This document shows positions 1 to 7,816 of a DNA stretch of 18,615 nucleotides, one piece after another. Below the pieces are notes generated by a model that made no database searches, was not told the DNA's origin, and was given only the letters and a program-made list of their open reading frames with translations. The stretch comes from CAYQAE01 sp964415445 [NCBI: uncultured archaeon] (GTDB lineage Archaea; CAYQAE01), in the NCBI GenBank assembly GCA_964415445.1, contig CAYQAE010000025.1, positions 1 to 18,615 of the forward strand. Reading direction: 5' to 3'. Every line of letters starts with the position of its first letter. Position 1 is the first letter of the stretch. The translations under genes were made by a program, and so were the position numbers.

Positions 1-72
1 AATGTCTATAATAAATACTAAAATACCAAATTAAAAATACTTTTTCTACAGAGCCTATCTATTAACCTAATA

Positions 73-2514
73 TTAAAAATTGAAATTAGATGCTTTCTTT
101 GATACAAAATACAACACAATTAAGTTTATTAAAAATATTACTAAAAATGAAGTAATTATAGACTCAAAAGAAAAATAAAAAGGATATGAAGGATTTAAAT
201 ACAGATAAGATATCAAAAAACCACTAAAAACCCCAAATAACCATCCAGATAAACTAATTATAAGCCCTTGAATTAAAAAAAGTTTAAATATACTATTTTG
301 ATCTCCACCTACTCCTAAAATGAGTTTAATATCTTCCTTTTTATAAAATATTTCATTATAATAGATAGAACTTAGAATAAAAATAGACATAAATAAAACT
401 AAGATAAACAAAAAGTAATATGAGCTAAACCAACCCTGCACCTCACTTAAGATACCATCTTTTACTTGAGATTTTTCAACTATATAAAAACCCATCTGAG
501 GATTATAACTAGAATTTATATCATCTATAACATCATCTCTATCAGAAGATATCTTTATTGAAAAAATATCTATATTTGAATTTTCAAAATCATTTTCCAT
601 CGAATCTAGGGATATATAACCAATATATTCTAATTCTCCAAAAATTTTGGCTATCCCAACTATTTGATAATCTTGATACCCATCTAAAGTAAGGATAGAT
701 ATATTATTCCCGACTTCCTTTTGTTTTTTATCTGCTAATTTTTGATTAATTATTATCTCTTTAGAATCTAAACTGAAATTGTTGCTCCCTGATATAAATT
801 CAAAATCAGAGACATTGGAAAATTTCACATCAATTCCATATAATACCAATGAATCATTCCTATATTTTGTGATCTTCTTTGATATAGGTGAGACTAAATC
901 AATCCCATCTATTTCTGATTTAAGTTCATCTGTAAAGCTTTTATCTAAGGATACACTAGGTGAGACAAATAAATAGATATCGCCTTTGTAATTTGAATCT
1001 AAAGTCTCATCTATACTATCAGAATATGAATAATTAATTGAACTCAAATTTACATAAAAAGCAGAGAGAATAAAAGAAAAACAAAAAGCTAGGGTTGCAA
1101 AACTTCTTCTTTTTTTGAGGTTGATTCTTGCAAAATAAGATATTGGTTTATCTATTTTGTTGAAAATAGGTGAAAATATGGCTGACAACTTATCTAAAAA
1201 TAAATAAAATAAAAAAATAATCAAAGAACAAATTAAAGTTAAATATAGAGCAAAATAAAATCCACTTTGACCAATAAATAATCCAAAATAAACTAAAAAA
1301 ATCGCTCCTAAGGAGAGAATTGAAATTAATAAAATACCATAAAAAATACTTCTATGTCTTTTTTGAAAATTGTTTCTTTGTGAAATTAAAAAGGATAGAG
1401 AAATTGAAAAAAAGGCTAAGCAAAATAAAATTAAAAATCCTAAAATAAAGGAAGATATAGAATATTTTAAGCCACTTATACCGTATATATAAGTTAGATA
1501 ACTAAAATTTAGTTGAGATTGGCCCCACAAAATACCCAAAAGAGATCCGAATAAAAAACTGAATGCAACTATAAAAAGAGTATAAAAAAGAATAATACTC
1601 AAAAAATTAAATCTTCCTGCCCCATATGACTTTAGAAGAGTAAATTTATCTCTATCTTGGTTGAAAAAGAATAAAAAAATCACAAACATAATTAAAAAAG
1701 CAAAAATAAAGATAACTAAATTATATAGCTTATAATTAAATTCATATCCCTCAATTGTCTCTGAAAATTTTGATAAAGAACTCCTTTGGTCTTCCACTCT
1801 ATAATTTGGACCAAGTTCATTTTGAAGTTTCTCTTTAGAATTTTTGACATTGCTATCTAAATTAACTAAAATCATATTTACTCTATTTTCTCGATCAAAT
1901 ATATCTTGTGCAAGATCTAAATCGATAAAAATAGCATTGACAATTCTAGCTTTGCCCTCATTTTCAACAATGCCGCCTACCACAAATTTTTTTGTATTTG
2001 AACCTGAATTTGGAGTATATATTTCAAATTCATACCCTACCTCCAAATCTTTACTTTCAGCTAGATCTTTAGTAATTAGAGCAAAATTACTAGATAGAGT
2101 ATCAATTGATCCTGAACCCACAAATTCAAAACTTCCAAAGTATCCTTCATTTTTTGGATCAATTCCTACCACTATACAACTTGAATTACTATTTACAATT
2201 TTAGTAACATCATATCTGCGTTTGGTGATACTATCTACTTCTAAATTAGATGATATTGTACTTTGAATAGATTCATTAAAATCAGATCTACCATAGCTAA
2301 GAGGTATTTGTTGCTTTGAATCATAAGATAGAATTGTAAGATCAGCATCTCCTCGGATATCTTTTTGCCAATCTACTATTCCATCTTCAAGACTTTCGGT
2401 CATTAAATTTGTTCCAATATATGAACCTACAAAAAAAGAGCAAATAAAAATAATTAATACAGACCATAGCTTTTTTTGAATTAAATTTTGCCATGAAAAT
2501 TTTATAAAAAACAC
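73..2514 (-). CDS. ABC transporter permease, two-half FtsX/YbbP-like, 10 TM
   Basis: An 813-residue membrane protein made of two FtsX-type halves. Half one has a TM helix at about 16-36, an outside domain at about 40-260, and helices near 263-285, 303-331 and 350-378. Two linking helices follow at about 389-412 and 418-440. Half two repeats the pattern: TM at about 472-492, outside domain to about 695, and three helices near 699-718, 742-770 and 785-806. The cytoplasmic coupling motif of FtsX proteins is visible in both halves (KFTLLKSYGAG near 290; DIKLILGVGGD near 728). Two outside domains with 10 TM helices recall YbbP-type permeases (COG3127), which are also about 800 aa. The start is GTG, one base after the TAA of the ATPase gene; the next in-frame ATG (codon 38) would delete TM1. 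It is presumably the partner of that ATPase. The substrate is unknown; lipid or lipoprotein extraction, or peptide export, are family-level possibilities. Confidence 0.85.
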   Translation of the reverse strand: MFFIKFSWQNLIQKKLWSVLIIFICSFFVGSYIGTNLMTESLEDGIVDWQKDIRGDADLTILSYDSKQQIPLSYGRSDFNESIQSTISSNLEVDSITKRRYDVTKIVNSNSSCIVVGIDPKNEGYFGSFEFVGSGSIDTLSSNFALITKDLAESKDLEVGYEFEIYTPNSGSNTKKFVVGGIVENEGKARIVNAIFIDLDLAQDIFDRENRVNMILVNLDSNVKNSKEKLQNELGPNYRVEDQRSSLSKFSETIEGYEFNYKLYNLVIFIFAFLIMFVIFLFFFNQDRDKFTLLKSYGAGRFNFLSIILFYTLFIVAFSFLFGSLLGILWGQSQLNFSYLTYIYGISGLKYSISSFILGFLILFCLAFFSISLSFLISQRNNFQKRHRSIFYGILLISILSLGAIFLVYFGLFIGQSGFYFALYLTLICSLIIFLFYLFLDKLSAIFSPIFNKIDKPISYFARINLKKRRSFATLAFCFSFILSAFYVNLSSINYSYSDSIDETLDSNYKGDIYLFVSPSVSLDKSFTDELKSEIDGIDLVSPISKKITKYRNDSLVLYGIDVKFSNVSDFEFISGSNNFSLDSKEIIINQKLADKKQKEVGNNISILTLDGYQDYQIVGIAKIFGELEYIGYISLDSMENDFENSNIDIFSIKISSDRDDVIDDINSSYNPQMGFYIVEKSQVKDGILSEVQGWFSSYYFLFILVLFMSIFILSSIYYNEIFYKKEDIKLILGVGGDQNSIFKLFLIQGLIISLSGWLFGVFSGFLISYLYLNPSYPFYFSFESIITSFLVIFLINLIVLYFVSKKASNFNF

Positions 2515-2515
2515 A

Positions 2516-3172
2516 TTATCGACCTAATTTTCCGTTTTTTAATTTAAAAAAAGTATTTGTGTGTTTAGATATCTCTGGATTATCTGTGAAGATCAAAAAA
2601 CTAATTCCTTCTTTGGATAAATTTTTAATTTGGTTTAAGATATGAACAGCTAAATTGATATCAATCCTATGAAGTGTCTCATCCATCAAAACTAAAGCGG
2701 GTTTATGGGATACAGCTCGAGCTAGCTCTATTTTTATTTTATCAGAAAGTGCTAGATTATCCACAGATGAATCTTTCAATTTTTTTAATCCTAATTTTTT
2801 CAGAAGTTGATTTACTCTTCTATTTTTTTTATTTTTATCCATATCTGTGAAATTTAGGGGAAATTCAATGTTTTTAGATACTGAAAACTCTGAAAATAAG
2901 TTATTTTGAGGATATAGGATTCCTAACTCTTTTTTTAAGTTCATATTCTGGTTTGTAATTTCTTTATTATTTAGATAAATTTTTCCTTTGGTAGGTTCAA
3001 TAGAGCTTGAAATAATATTAAATAAGGTAGTCTTTCCAGATCCACGTGGGCCCAAAATTGCTGCTATTTCTTTATCCCCTAAATTAAAAGAGACATCTTT
3101 TAGAGGATAAGAATTATTTTCATACTTTTTTGAAATATTTTGGACTTTAAGTAGAGAAGACACAACAACCAC
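2516..3172 (-). CDS. ABC ATPase, LolD/FtsE-like, with degenerate motifs
   Basis: A 218-residue nucleotide-binding domain of normal size. Walker A is intact (GPRGSGKT, 41-48), the Q-loop glutamine is at 89, and Walker B plus the catalytic Glu are present (ALVLMDE, 159-165). However, the ABC signature LSGGQ/E reads LALSD (140-144), and the H-loop histidine position holds Asp 197 (FTDNP). ATP binding therefore looks possible, but normal dimer-driven hydrolysis is doubtful. The gene is directly upstream of the FtsX-type permease with a 1-nt gap, so the two are surely co-expressed. No ATG is available at the 5' end; GTG codons at 3172 or 3163 are the candidate starts, and I see no clear ribosome site. 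It could be a regulatory or signalling ATPase, as in FtsEX-type mechanotransmission, rather than a classical pump; that is inference. Confidence 0.82.
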   Translation of the reverse strand: MVVVSSLLKVQNISKKYENNSYPLKDVSFNLGDKEIAAILGPRGSGKTTLFNIISSSIEPTKGKIYLNNKEITNQNMNLKKELGILYPQNNLFSEFSVSKNIEFPLNFTDMDKNKKNRRVNQLLKKLGLKKLKDSSVDNLALSDKIKIELARAVSHKPALVLMDETLHRIDINLAVHILNQIKNLSKEGISFLIFTDNPEISKHTNTFFKLKNGKLGR

Positions 3173-3261
3173 TAATTTGATTTTGTTAAATCATCTAATT
3201 TATCAAATTTTATAATTATCTTTTGGATAAAAATAGTAATTATCTAAATTTTAAAAAAGAA

Positions 3262-4528
3262 TTAATTTAAATCTTCTAACAATTCAGTTTGTATAGGTGG
3301 TTCTTTTTCATATTTTAATTCAGCTGCTGCAATAACTTCAATTGTAGATTTTAAATTATTTAAATCAGGATTGTTTTCAATTATTTTTTGTAAATCTAAA
3401 TCTCCAATTTTTTCTAAAAAATTCTTTTGGCTAAATAAGTTATCTATTACCTTTGGAAGATCTTTTGATGCACTATTTCCATATTTATCTAAAACTATAA
3501 AAACAGCTTTTGGATCAGTCCATTTACTTAAAACATCTGTTAGAAAACTAGGATCTTCAATAAATGACAAAAATTCACTAACATAATCAATAGACGTATT
3601 AATATCCATTATATCATTAAAAGAGCTACAAATAACATCAATTGTCTCTGAGTCAAAATTTCTAAAGAGTGCTTCTGTAAATAATTCTTGTGAATCTAAG
3701 ATTTCTAAATTCATGAGTTTTGAAAATGTTTTTGCAATTTCTTTAGGTTCATTAATTTCTTCAACAAACGATTTCATTATTTCAGTAGCTTTATCTTGGT
3801 CTTCATGGTATGATAAAACTACTGCTGATCCAAATAAATCTAAATTTTCTTTTAGATTACCATAATTATCTCCAAAATAATCTAATATTGCTCTACTAAA
3901 TACTTCAAAGTAAAGAGGATTTATATCATGATCTCTAAATAAAACAAAGTTTTCAGGGTTTAGATTATGATTGCCAGTATTATTAAGCCATTGTTGAAAA
4001 TGATTTTTGAGAATTATATAAAAAGAATTTTCAGATTCTTTAGTAATCGATTTATCTAAAACTGATATTTTAGTCTCAGAGTCTAAATTTTCAAATAAAG
4101 GTAATAATCGATCAAAATAATCTAAATTATCACTGAAAAAATCAAAAATTTTATCTGGATCATCTGTAATTTCTTTAAAAAAATCAGAAAATCTTCCGAT
4201 AGAAAAACCATCTGAGCTTATAGAGTCTTTTAGAGGTAGATAAAGTGAACATATATCTCTGGGATGAAAATTATTTAGACCATCATTTGAATATGCCCTT
4301 ACGTGATTATCAATAATAGTTTCATGTTTGCCTATATGCTCTTTAGTTAAATGTGTTCTAGGAGAGAGAGCTTTTTGCCATCCAATTATATCGCCTTTTT
4401 CAATTATATCTTCTTTATTTCTAAAAGAATCATTTATATTAATTTTTAGATAATTTTCATCCTTTAAAGGATTATTTCTCGTTTTTAATGCCCCCTAAAA
4501 AAATTTCAAGAAAATCTTGAAATTTCAT
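3262..4528 (-). CDS. Unrecognised helical protein, about 421 aa, with +1 frameshift near start
   Basis: On the minus strand, the frame that holds MKSFVEEINE (from 3777) is open all the way back to a TAG at 4497-4495, giving 410 codons. In the first 239 of these there is no ATG, GTG or TTG. In another frame, an ATG at 4528 reads MKFQDFLEIFLGG and stops 18 codons later. Removing one base from the run of seven T and five G (mRNA sense, about 4491-4503) joins the two frames as MKFQDFLEIFLGALKT and gives 421 aa. A strong TATA box lies 22 nt before that ATG, as for a leaderless transcript. The product is soluble-looking, acidic and mostly helical, with short Asp/Asn-rich linkers; no signal peptide or TM helix is seen. 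I do not recognise the family. It precedes the ATPase gene by 89 nt on the same strand and may be in the same transcript. The broken start may be a sequencing error, a real mutation or recoding. Confidence 0.7.
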
Positions 4529-4731
4529 AAGAAAATATCCAACATTATATATAAACTTAACGTTTTTTGAATTATTAAATATATATGTTAAATATAATCT
4601 AAGGTAACAATAATGTACTTATGTTAAATAAAAAAATAATAGAGAAAATTCATATAAGTATTCGTATTATTTGAAATTAAAAAGTAAATTTATTTCAAAA
4701 ATTGAATGTTTAATATAAATAAGTTAAGAAA
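4529..4731. other. AT-rich intergenic region with a direct repeat
   Basis: This 203-nt gap separates two minus-strand units. It contains the TATA box described separately, a 7-T run on the minus strand near 4631-4637 that could end the upstream operon, and two perfect copies of TATGTTAAATA (4584-4594 and 4620-4630), 36 nt apart. The copies lie upstream of the TATA box of the 421-aa gene, where an archaeal activator would bind. No coding frame or structured RNA is evident. Confidence 0.35.
4545..4555 (-). promoter_or_regulatory. TATA box for the 421-aa gene
   Basis: On the minus strand the sequence reads TTTATATATAA, centred about 22 nt before the ATG at 4528. That is the spacing expected if transcription starts at, or within a few bases of, the ATG, so the mRNA is probably leaderless. 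This is independent support for 4528 as the start of the frameshifted gene. Confidence 0.6.
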
Positions 4732-5556
4732 TCAAATATATTTAGATTGCATTTTCAAACTATCAACTTCAATATTTGGACTTTCTGATATTGCAACTCC
4801 TGCAATTTTGAAGTCCCTAAAAGCTTGAACCAGCTCAGAATAATTAAAATCAGATTCTGAAAAATTAAGATGATTTTTCTCACCTTTTTCACTATAATTA
4901 ATACCTGCAAAATGGATATGCATATTTTTCAAGCCAACTTTTCCTAACTTATCTTCAATTTTTTCAAAAACACTGCTAAATTCATCATACGAATTAAAAG
5001 CACCACCACTTCTTGCATGAAGATGTGCAAAATCTACAGTAGGCATAACTTGATTTATCTCAGAAGATAGATCTAGTAACTCATCTAGTGTACCAAACTG
5101 TGTCTTTTTCCCTGTTGTTTCTGGTCTAATCCAAATTTTGTTTCCTAAAGATTCTAACCTCTCAACAATTATATTTAGCTGTTTTTTTACATTAAAATAA
5201 ACCTTTTTTTGATCCATCTTCATATAAAAAGCAGGATGAAAACAAACACTATATGCACCACATGAATTGGCAATATTGGCAGCATTTAGAACTCTATCAA
5301 TACTTGCACCAATTTTATGTTGTTCTTTTGAATTTAGATTGATATAATACTGCCCATGACATGTTAAAACTATATTATTTTTCTCTGCTACTTTTTTGAC
5401 TGTAGGAGCTTTGCTTTCAGATATATTAACACGGCGAACAAACTCTAATTCCATTGCATCTAATCCTAATTTTCTAACTTCAAAAATACCATTTATTGTT
5501 GTTCTTTTTTTAGTACTAAGTGGAATTCCAGCTGTGCCAAATAGAAGTTTATTCAT
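4732..5556 (-). CDS. Endonuclease IV-family TIM-barrel protein (AP endonuclease family 2)
   Basis: A 274-residue protein matching the endonuclease IV fold (Nfo family), which in known members cuts DNA 5' of abasic sites using a tri-metal centre. Candidate metal ligands fall in the usual order: H67 (TCHGQYY), H107 (CFHPAFY), E146 (RPETTGK), D175 and H178 (DFAHLH), H213/H215 (MHIHFAG), H229 and E258 (SESPN). The length equals that of typical Nfo. The start ATG at 5556 has a good ribosome site (AAGGAT, 6 nt upstream). It is the last gene of the operon, 40 nt after the radical SAM gene. Archaeal members of this family are only partly characterised, so base-excision repair is the likely role, but another sugar-phosphate or isomerase-type activity is possible for such TIM barrels. 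Confidence 0.8.
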   Translation of the reverse strand: MNKLLFGTAGIPLSTKKRTTINGIFEVRKLGLDAMELEFVRRVNISESKAPTVKKVAEKNNIVLTCHGQYYINLNSKEQHKIGASIDRVLNAANIANSCGAYSVCFHPAFYMKMDQKKVYFNVKKQLNIIVERLESLGNKIWIRPETTGKKTQFGTLDELLDLSSEINQVMPTVDFAHLHARSGGAFNSYDEFSSVFEKIEDKLGKVGLKNMHIHFAGINYSEKGEKNHLNFSESDFNYSELVQAFRDFKIAGVAISESPNIEVDSLKMQSKYI

Positions 5557-5596
5557 GAGTCTATCCTTAAGATAAATTCATTTTAAAATATTTATT

Positions 5597-6607
5597 TTAA
5601 AAACTTACATTCTCAAGTCCTATCTCATCTACGATTTCATAAACTCGTTTTTTCTCCTCATAAGTCAATCTTCGTGATATCTCTTCAAAATTATAAGCTC
5701 TATATTGGGGCCTATATTGAAACATGCAATTTACTCTTGTATTTTTACCTATGTTATCTCGAATCCACATTAAAATATTTTTTGTGCAACATTCAATATG
5801 ATTTGGCAAAACTAAATGTCGAATTAAAAGCTCTGCATGATCTAATGCTTTTAGATGATTACGAGAGATTACATCAAAATATTTAGAAATTTTTGAATAT
5901 TTTTTGGCATGTGAATTTTTGAAGTATTTAAAATCAGTTAAATAAACATCAACTATACCATTTAATAAATTCATAGCTTTTTTGGATAAATACATATTAG
6001 AATTAAAGACTATAGGTATATTTTCTTTTGTAAATTTTAGAGTCCTAAGAATTGTATGAATATGTGGGGTAGGATCTCCTCCTACAAAATTAACATTTTT
6101 TGCACCACCTTCTCTAAAATCATCTATCGACTTAGCTAAATTTTTAGGTGTGACAACTTTGCCTAATTTTGGTTTTTGTGAGATATCAAAATTTTGGCAA
6201 AATACACATTCAAAAGTGCAACCTGAAAAAAATACGGTATATGAGGGTATAATTTCTTTTTCCTCACCTAAATGGATGAAATCTGAAGCTACCTTTGTAT
6301 CATAAGAACATCCACATTTTCCTAAGTCCTTTGATTTTCGATTAACTTTGCATTTTCTCTCACAAAATTCACATTTCTTTGTTATCCTCTCAGCAAGCTC
6401 AATTTTAAGATCTAACAAAGACAATTTATTATTATTCTTTTGTTTTGCTCTATTAACTAATTTATTATGATAATCCCACAAAACAGAAGTATCTTCATCT
6501 AAATTGATATCTATAGGTATATGTTTAGTTTTTAAAAAATTGGCTTTCTCTTTATTAGAATTTATCTCAAAATAATGTTTTAGAGGATTTTTAGATGATA
6601 TCGGCAA
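5597..6607 (-). CDS. Radical SAM protein, PflX/COG1313 type
   Basis: A 336-residue radical SAM enzyme. The 4Fe-4S motif is CX3CX2C (GCTFECVFCQN, Cys 130, 134, 137). It is preceded by the second cysteine set typical of COG1313 proteins (C79, C82, C86, then C98 and C100, in CEFCERKCKVNR and GKCGC). The GGDPTP segment (176-181) corresponds to the SAM-binding GGE-type motif. Members are annotated as pyruvate formate-lyase activating enzyme-like, but their substrates are not established, so no reaction is assigned. No ATG exists at the 5' end. The start is TTG, seven nt behind a GTGAT ribosome site that overlaps the stop region of the 162-aa gene, so it is translationally linked to that membrane gene. 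Confidence 0.82.
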   Translation of the reverse strand: MPISSKNPLKHYFEINSNKEKANFLKTKHIPIDINLDEDTSVLWDYHNKLVNRAKQKNNNKLSLLDLKIELAERITKKCEFCERKCKVNRKSKDLGKCGCSYDTKVASDFIHLGEEKEIIPSYTVFFSGCTFECVFCQNFDISQKPKLGKVVTPKNLAKSIDDFREGGAKNVNFVGGDPTPHIHTILRTLKFTKENIPIVFNSNMYLSKKAMNLLNGIVDVYLTDFKYFKNSHAKKYSKISKYFDVISRNHLKALDHAELLIRHLVLPNHIECCTKNILMWIRDNIGKNTRVNCMFQYRPQYRAYNFEEISRRLTYEEKKRVYEIVDEIGLENVSF

Positions 6608-6613
6608 AAAAAA

Positions 6614-7102
6614 TCACGATTTAGTTAATTTTTTCCAATATTTAGTTTGCTCCCTCTCCAATTTTATAGTCTCTTTTAGACTTCTTTTTGAAAAGACAAC
6701 ATCTAAGAAGTCCATAAACCGAACTACACCAGGTATACCTAAATCAACTAACATTATAACTCCAAAGAAAGCATGATAATTTCTAGCCTCAAGTGATGAA
6801 TAATAATAATCTAGCCAAATATATCCCCAGATGCCAAATAGCATCAAAATTGTTGACACCAATAAGGTAGCTATAGAAAAACCAAATATCCATTCTAATT
6901 TGCCGATAATTTTTTGGGCGATCCACAAAAACAAAAAAGAGAGAGCAATAGCTACAAAAAAATAGAAAGCTACAACTATATCTTTGCCATAGAGTAAGAT
7001 TAAGACTAAAATAAGCAAAAAGGCAAAGATCATAAGCTCATTGCCAACAAGTGAGCCTAAAATAACAGCTTCCTCTCTCTCGTCACGATCTTCTTGTGCC
7101 AT
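6614..7102 (-). CDS. Small 4-TM membrane protein of the permease operon
   Basis: A 162-residue integral membrane protein of unrecognised family. A charged N-terminus (residues 2-12, rich in Asp, Glu and Arg) is followed by hydrophobic helices at about 14-38, 42-64, 70-95 and 108-128, and then a basic, charged C-terminal tail. There is no signal peptide and no obvious catalytic motif. The ATG is two bases from the stop codon of the zinc-protein gene, with AGGAT just upstream, so the two are translationally coupled. Position suggests it is an accessory subunit of the FtsX/MacB-type transporter; this is inference from operon structure only. Confidence 0.75.
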   Translation of the reverse strand: MAQEDRDEREEAVILGSLVGNELMIFAFLLILVLILLYGKDIVVAFYFFVAIALSFLFLWIAQKIIGKLEWIFGFSIATLLVSTILMLFGIWGYIWLDYYYSSLEARNYHAFFGVIMLVDLGIPGVVRFMDFLDVVFSKRSLKETIKLEREQTKYWKKLTKS

Positions 7103-7103
7103 C

Positions 7104-7814
7104 TTATCCTAACACTTTTATTTTTGTTCTATCATCCACTTTAACTTTAGCACCTGGTGCTGATGCTACTACCTTAAATTTAGCACCATATGATTCAAAT
7201 TCATCTCCAATTAGAAGAACTTTATCATTTATTTTTTGGCGGACTCCACCCTTTAGTAATCTTGCAAAATCTGCAGGTAAATCCCTTCCAGAATCAACTA
7301 CTACTACTCTTGCTTTGTAGGTTTTTTCTGGTTCCTTTTCCATAGACTTTTTGAGTTTGCCTGAGCATTCAATACATTTAGATGAGTCCATATCCCAACA
7401 TAGCTCTCCTACACGCTTTTTACAATTAAAACACATATTAAGAGCATATTCAGCACCACAAATAGGACAAATTGCACAATCTTTACACCAAATTCCTTGA
7501 TAGTTATCCACACAATTTAAACCTACCCATCGTCCACATCTTGCGCAAGTAGTCATTGCAGCCTCAGCATTGCACAATTCACAACTTTTTGCCTCCCCCA
7601 TACCATAAGTAACTTGTTTGGCCCGGGTTCCAATTAAAAACCCTAATAAGATAAATACAGCACCAGTTATAAACGAGATAATTACTCTAAATGTATAGAA
7701 GATTAAAATAACGCTATACATAAACATACTAACAGCTATTAAACTCAAACCTAAAAGAGATAATAAATTTCTAACAATTACCGCCATATTTATGCTTTCG
7801 CGCCTTTGTGCCAT
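7104..7814 (-). CDS. Membrane-anchored protein with two tandem 7-Cys zinc modules and C-terminal beta domain
   Basis: A 236-residue protein counted from the ATG at 7814. This start was chosen because the alternative GTG at 7820 lies inside the AGGTGA ribosome site. Two TM helices lie at about 12-37 and 40-63. Then come two consecutive cysteine modules of nearly identical spacing: Cys 78, 81, 90, 93, 101, 110, 113 and Cys 116, 119, 128, 131, 139, 147, 150. A C-x-D follows the fifth cysteine of each (NCVD, LCWD), recalling B-box fingers. After a linker, the last 55 residues form a small beta-type domain that resembles the C-terminus of the neighbouring ATPase. It probably binds zinc on the cytoplasmic side and acts as an adaptor or regulator of the transporter encoded by the two preceding genes. 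The ATPase stop overlaps the start region. Confidence 0.78.
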   Translation of the reverse strand: MAQRRESINMAVIVRNLLSLLGLSLIAVSMFMYSVILIFYTFRVIISFITGAVFILLGFLIGTRAKQVTYGMGEAKSCELCNAEAAMTTCARCGRWVGLNCVDNYQGIWCKDCAICPICGAEYALNMCFNCKKRVGELCWDMDSSKCIECSGKLKKSMEKEPEKTYKARVVVVDSGRDLPADFARLLKGGVRQKINDKVLLIGDEFESYGAKFKVVASAPGAKVKVDDRTKIKVLG

Positions 7815-7816
7815 TT

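Noticed and set aside
779-2266. Plus-strand frames opposite the western permease
   Set aside because: The minus-strand frame is a coherent 10-TM permease; the opposite frames have no ribosome site and no recognisable features.
3262-3777. A separate 171-aa gene starting at the ATG at 3777
   Set aside because: The same frame continues open for 239 more codons upstream with protein-like content, and no promoter or ribosome site is seen before this ATG; it is the C-terminal part of the frameshifted gene.
4491-4503. Classical -1 programmed frameshift at T-TTT-TTA
   Set aside because: The heptamer is in the right phase, but a -1 shift reads AGG GGG CAT TAA and stops; the needed shift is +1 or -2, so the standard -1 mechanism does not fit.
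4529-4731. Possible non-coding RNA or CRISPR leader in the AT-rich gap
   Set aside because: Only one 11-nt repeat pair is present, without palindromic structure, regular spacers or GC-rich folding expected of a structured RNA.
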